Assembly: GCA_034440615.1 (NCBI GenBank)
Contig: JAOTOM010002916.1
Location: forward strand, 59,982-123,981
Direction: 5' to 3'
DNA from: Ashinkailepas kermadecensis
Lineage: Eukaryota > Arthropoda > Thecostraca > Neolepadidae
DNA length: 64,000 bases
In this document: positions 60,691-64,000 of the stretch, piece after piece
Numbering within the stretch: position 1 is the stretch's first letter
Layout: each line of letters starts with the position of its first letter
Translations under genes and position numbers: made by a program
The notes under the pieces: generated by a model
What the model was told of the DNA's origin: nothing
Databases searched by the model: none
Seen by the model: only the letters and a program-made list of their open reading frames with translations

Positions 60691-63600
60691 CCCCGAAGTT
60701 TGGGATGCGGGTTGGACAGTGTGCAAGAAAACTTTGACGCTATATACCACGATAGTTTCGATGGCTAGAGCAAAAGTGGTAGATAGATTGGTGAAAGAAA
60801 GCGAAGCGATCCCTCTTTAGTGCCAGAATCATGCGAATTGGCGTAATATAATCCGATATATGTTTTTTTCGGAATTCGCAACAGCTTCCTGTACAGCATA
60901 GAAATAGGGCTACATCGAACTGGTGACGTCACGATCAATCAGTCCGAAGCGTTCAAATCATCTAATGACTATACCTGATTATATGCCTTGCTTGCAAGGT
61001 TCGTTTAGAAAGTCCTGGAAGCTACGGCTTAGTACCTACCTATTAATTTCTTCAAGAATAGTAATTATAATACCGTGTGCATACAGCTTCTTGCTGACTT
61101 TTTTCTTTCATGGTATCATAAGCTGGCAGATATTTGGCTCACATGTGGCTCTTGGTGCAGGTCGAGACTGGGGTGCTACTTATCAATATTAAATATGTGC
61201 TAATTGTCATTGGGATATAGGTGGGTACCTAGGTGAATATCAAGCTAAAAGTGCGATGGGTTGACTGCTGAAAATAAATATAGCTTGTGTATCCACAATC
61301 ACAATGAAAACAGAATGTTGTTGACAGGACTGGATTGTGTGCAAGTTTGACAATGACTGGAAATTGAATGGAATGAATCCAGTTCAAGCTCAATATGCAT
61401 GTGCTTTTGCCATTGGTCATGTGTGCAAGCATAATTATGACATTGTTAATTGTTGTCTAGTGGCTTTGCAGATTTTTCAGACAATATGGTTTACAATGCA
61501 TCGTCAGCTAATCTCGACATTTTATGATGTAAATTGTGCTTGCAAAGTGGAGGGAAATCCAACTCCTTTGTTTTTCCACAATATTTTCAATTTAGCAGCA
61601 AAAGGTGGAGAGTCAATCCACTATCCAATCCAAATCTGTTTCATTTCAGTACAAAATGTGCTGATTGGCATCAACTAAGTTTTGTAAGTAGCATGGTGTT
61701 TTTCATTTTTTTCCTTTAACTTTCTTCTCAGCATAAAAATAGCATAGGTTATTGGGGGGGGCAAATCAACATTGAGGGGGGCCAAGATCAACATTGATGG
61801 GGCCATGGCCCCCACAAAAGGATACAAATCGACGCCCCCGGTCCACGCCAAGCAAATACCACCACTAGTGCTCTTTTGTTCGAACTTGACCTTTCTTGTC
61901 CGGAATCGAACGACTCCACAACGGCTTCCTGGGCAGTCCATTGCCGCTTGAATCAACAAAATAGGTATCTTGTCTGCACAGGTGAGCGGAGCGCAACAAG
62001 CCCCCAATGACGTGCTACAAATTGTATATCAGTATCATAGTAGCAAGGCTAATCCTCCTCCAGCGGTTCGGAATGATCGAGCAAAAACAAGTCCCCGAAA
62101 ACGACCAAGGCACCACGAAACCCACGAAGAGCAGCGGTTGCACATCGTATGGAGCTGCTGACCTGAGCTGAGCCCATCACCACTACGCGTCTGACAACTT
62201 TGCTTAGTATCACGTCCGTCACAAAGAAACAGATGTCGCATCTTATTCCAAAGTAAGACGAAAATCGCAAAATCCCATGATACCGAAGTTTATATTTTGT
62301 TACCACATTTTCGAGAGAAAAGAAGAGAAATGAAATTTCCCGAAGTACGAAGGTGAAGTTGACTGAAATCGGAGGAACTTTCGGGGGGGGGGGGGGAGGA
62401 GTGCAAGATTCACCGGATGTTTGAGAGCCGTTGTTCGTTGTGACAAAGTTTAACCTCTGTTAACAGGGCAATATACTTAGGAGTCCCCACCAACGAAAAG
62501 GCCTGGCACCCTGAAGTATTGGGCAACATATATCTCTTCACAAGGAACTTGGTATCCTCGGCAAATCCAGGGTGAATGATGAAATTACGTTGGGCAACCA
62601 TTAGGTGGGCAATCAAAACATCAGTGTTGCATCGGCAATACCATAAGTATGCGAGCCTCCACCACTTCCCCACCACAAAGAACACCTGCCCGGGTAACGG
62701 ACAAAGCACAGCCATCAGTGTGTGGATATCCCTCTTACACACACCAGACGAGTGCCTACACCCACCAGGACGGGCCAATTTCAGTCAGAGACGAACTAAA
62801 TAAGCTCAACACACATTATCCGGCGCCATCGTTGCCGCGCCCCGACGCCACTCGCCGCTCAGCTGACGAGCGAGTGCCGGGCCGCTGTCCGCCGACTCGA
62901 CCACATGATGGCCGGCGACGTGCCGGCACCGGCGGCTGCCGTATCCTGCACCGCCCCGGCACGGCTCCCCGGGCACCGGTTGGCGGCCGCGCGGCGCTGA
63001 TGACACCGACCCGTCTGCCGGGCACATTTCAATATAGCCGCATAACGCGCGCCCGGCGCATCCCCGAGGGCTTACGGCGAAGTTGGCGTCTCTGGCTGAT
63101 TGCTTAGACGGAGAGGCCGACCGGCGTCTCCGGCGGTGAGACGCGGCGCGTGTATTGTGACGGGCGCAGATGAGTCCACGGCCGCCGGGGGAGGGGAGGG
63201 GCTCCCTGGGACCGATCGTAAACGCCGTCGACAGCGAACTTGGACGATGAATACAAATTTGTCGCCTCCGGGCCAATAAAACAGTTGCTACCGGGTCTCT
63301 AAGATAGATGAAGTGTTCCGACACTAGAGAGGATAACAGTTCAGTCGTTTTATTGCTTAGTGTGAACGACGGCATGAGCTAACCAAGGGTGGGGAAGGAA
63401 CATTCAGAGGAGGCCACCGGCTCGAAATGAAATTCCTCACAGCCCTTTATATTTGAACATGAAATATCGAGATGCTGCAAGTGCAGTAGTGGGCGTTGGA
63501 TCTAACAGAAAGACGTTGCTCTAAAGTTCATGTAACAACAAAAAACGTGCTACGTGTTCGTATCACAATCATGGCAAGCCAAAGTGAAGTAGTTTGCAAT

Positions 63601-64000
63601 GGCTGTAACGGCAAAACGTCTAACATCTTGGTTATGACGTACTAAAGCGACCGCGATTTGCTGAATAATCACGGTACCCATTCCTCCGGAGCGAATACTG
63701 TCAAACTGTCTCGTTGGCATCTTCTAATCCAATACATAACGCTACCAACCCCGGGCCAATTCATTCGTCCAACGTGCCTCCGTCCTTCCCCGTTCCACCC
63801 TCCAACGCCAGTTGTATTTGAGTCATGCCGACGAGGTTTGCAACGGCCTCTCAAACGACGTGGCCTGTGGGGCCCGTCGGATTTATCGCAAAACAAACCA
63901 CCCGTGCGCCGGACAGGTACATGATTGGCCTCTGCTTCTCTGAACGGCCCCGTCCCATTGTGTGGGCGTCTATGGATGAGGCTGGCTAGCCGGATCACCA
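60691..64000. other. Right-hand stretch without a recognisable gene
   Basis: Mostly unique. It contains a G-rich dispersed-repeat-like piece at 61750-61860, a G-run near 62385, and a strongly GC- and CpG-rich block at 62815-63190 with overlapping frames on both strands (152 and 189 codons) but no recognised motif. A minus-strand frame at 62410-62778 (122 codons) and a plus frame at 61337-61678 (113 codons, GTG start) are also unrecognised. Confidence 0.4.

Overview
This window looks like repeat-dominated intergenic DNA from an animal nuclear genome. No operons, ribosome binding sites or dense coding are visible. It holds very long AT, CT and CA microsatellites, a dozen or more minisatellites, non-LTR retrotransposon (LINE) pieces, tRNA-derived SINE-like sequences and several families of short DNA transposons with target-site duplications. 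Clusters of TTAGG-like motifs (the arthropod telomere unit, here interspersed) and the transposon mix fit an arthropod, perhaps a crustacean or chelicerate. That placement is inference. No host protein-coding gene could be recognised with confidence; most long open frames are translations of tandem repeats.

Layout. 1-8.4 kb: an inverted fragment of an internally periodic dispersed element, a 17-bp minisatellite, a large CT/AT/CT microsatellite beside a reverse-transcriptase scrap, and a possible 1.5-kb CACTG-bounded element containing a foldback repeat. 8.4-11.65 kb: a nearly full-length but broken LINE on the minus strand, with endonuclease, reverse transcriptase and C-terminal segments and a TG-rich 3' side. 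11.65-20.8 kb: mostly unique DNA with a tandem segmental duplication, a decayed mariner/Tc1-type transposase, a second LINE inserted into a 13-bp minisatellite, and a 53-bp repeat. 20.8-39.6 kb: a cluster of largely unrelated GC-rich arrays with units of 69/68, 20, 68, 21, 29, about 10, 65, 16 and 25 bp. Two small hAT-type elements and a SINE lie among them. 39.6-54.2 kb: GC-rich islands, a hAT fragment, the main 2.4-kb quasi-periodic element and a partial copy, another 190-bp hAT-type element, two more arrays, and one small ORF with a C2H2 zinc-finger pattern.

54.2-58.4 kb: a TTAGG-rich repeat block, one unit of which is interrupted by a 2.36-kb PIF/Harbinger-type element with an exact TTA duplication. 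The neighbouring unit supplies the empty site. The element itself contains a foldback around a long AT tract. 58.8-60.7 kb: two sibling hAT-type elements with perfect 8-bp duplications and SINE-like pieces. 60.7-64 kb: mostly unremarkable, with a CpG-rich patch.

No genes here work together as a pathway. The biology visible is repeat turnover: nested insertions, foldbacks, and tandem expansions of several kinds side by side.
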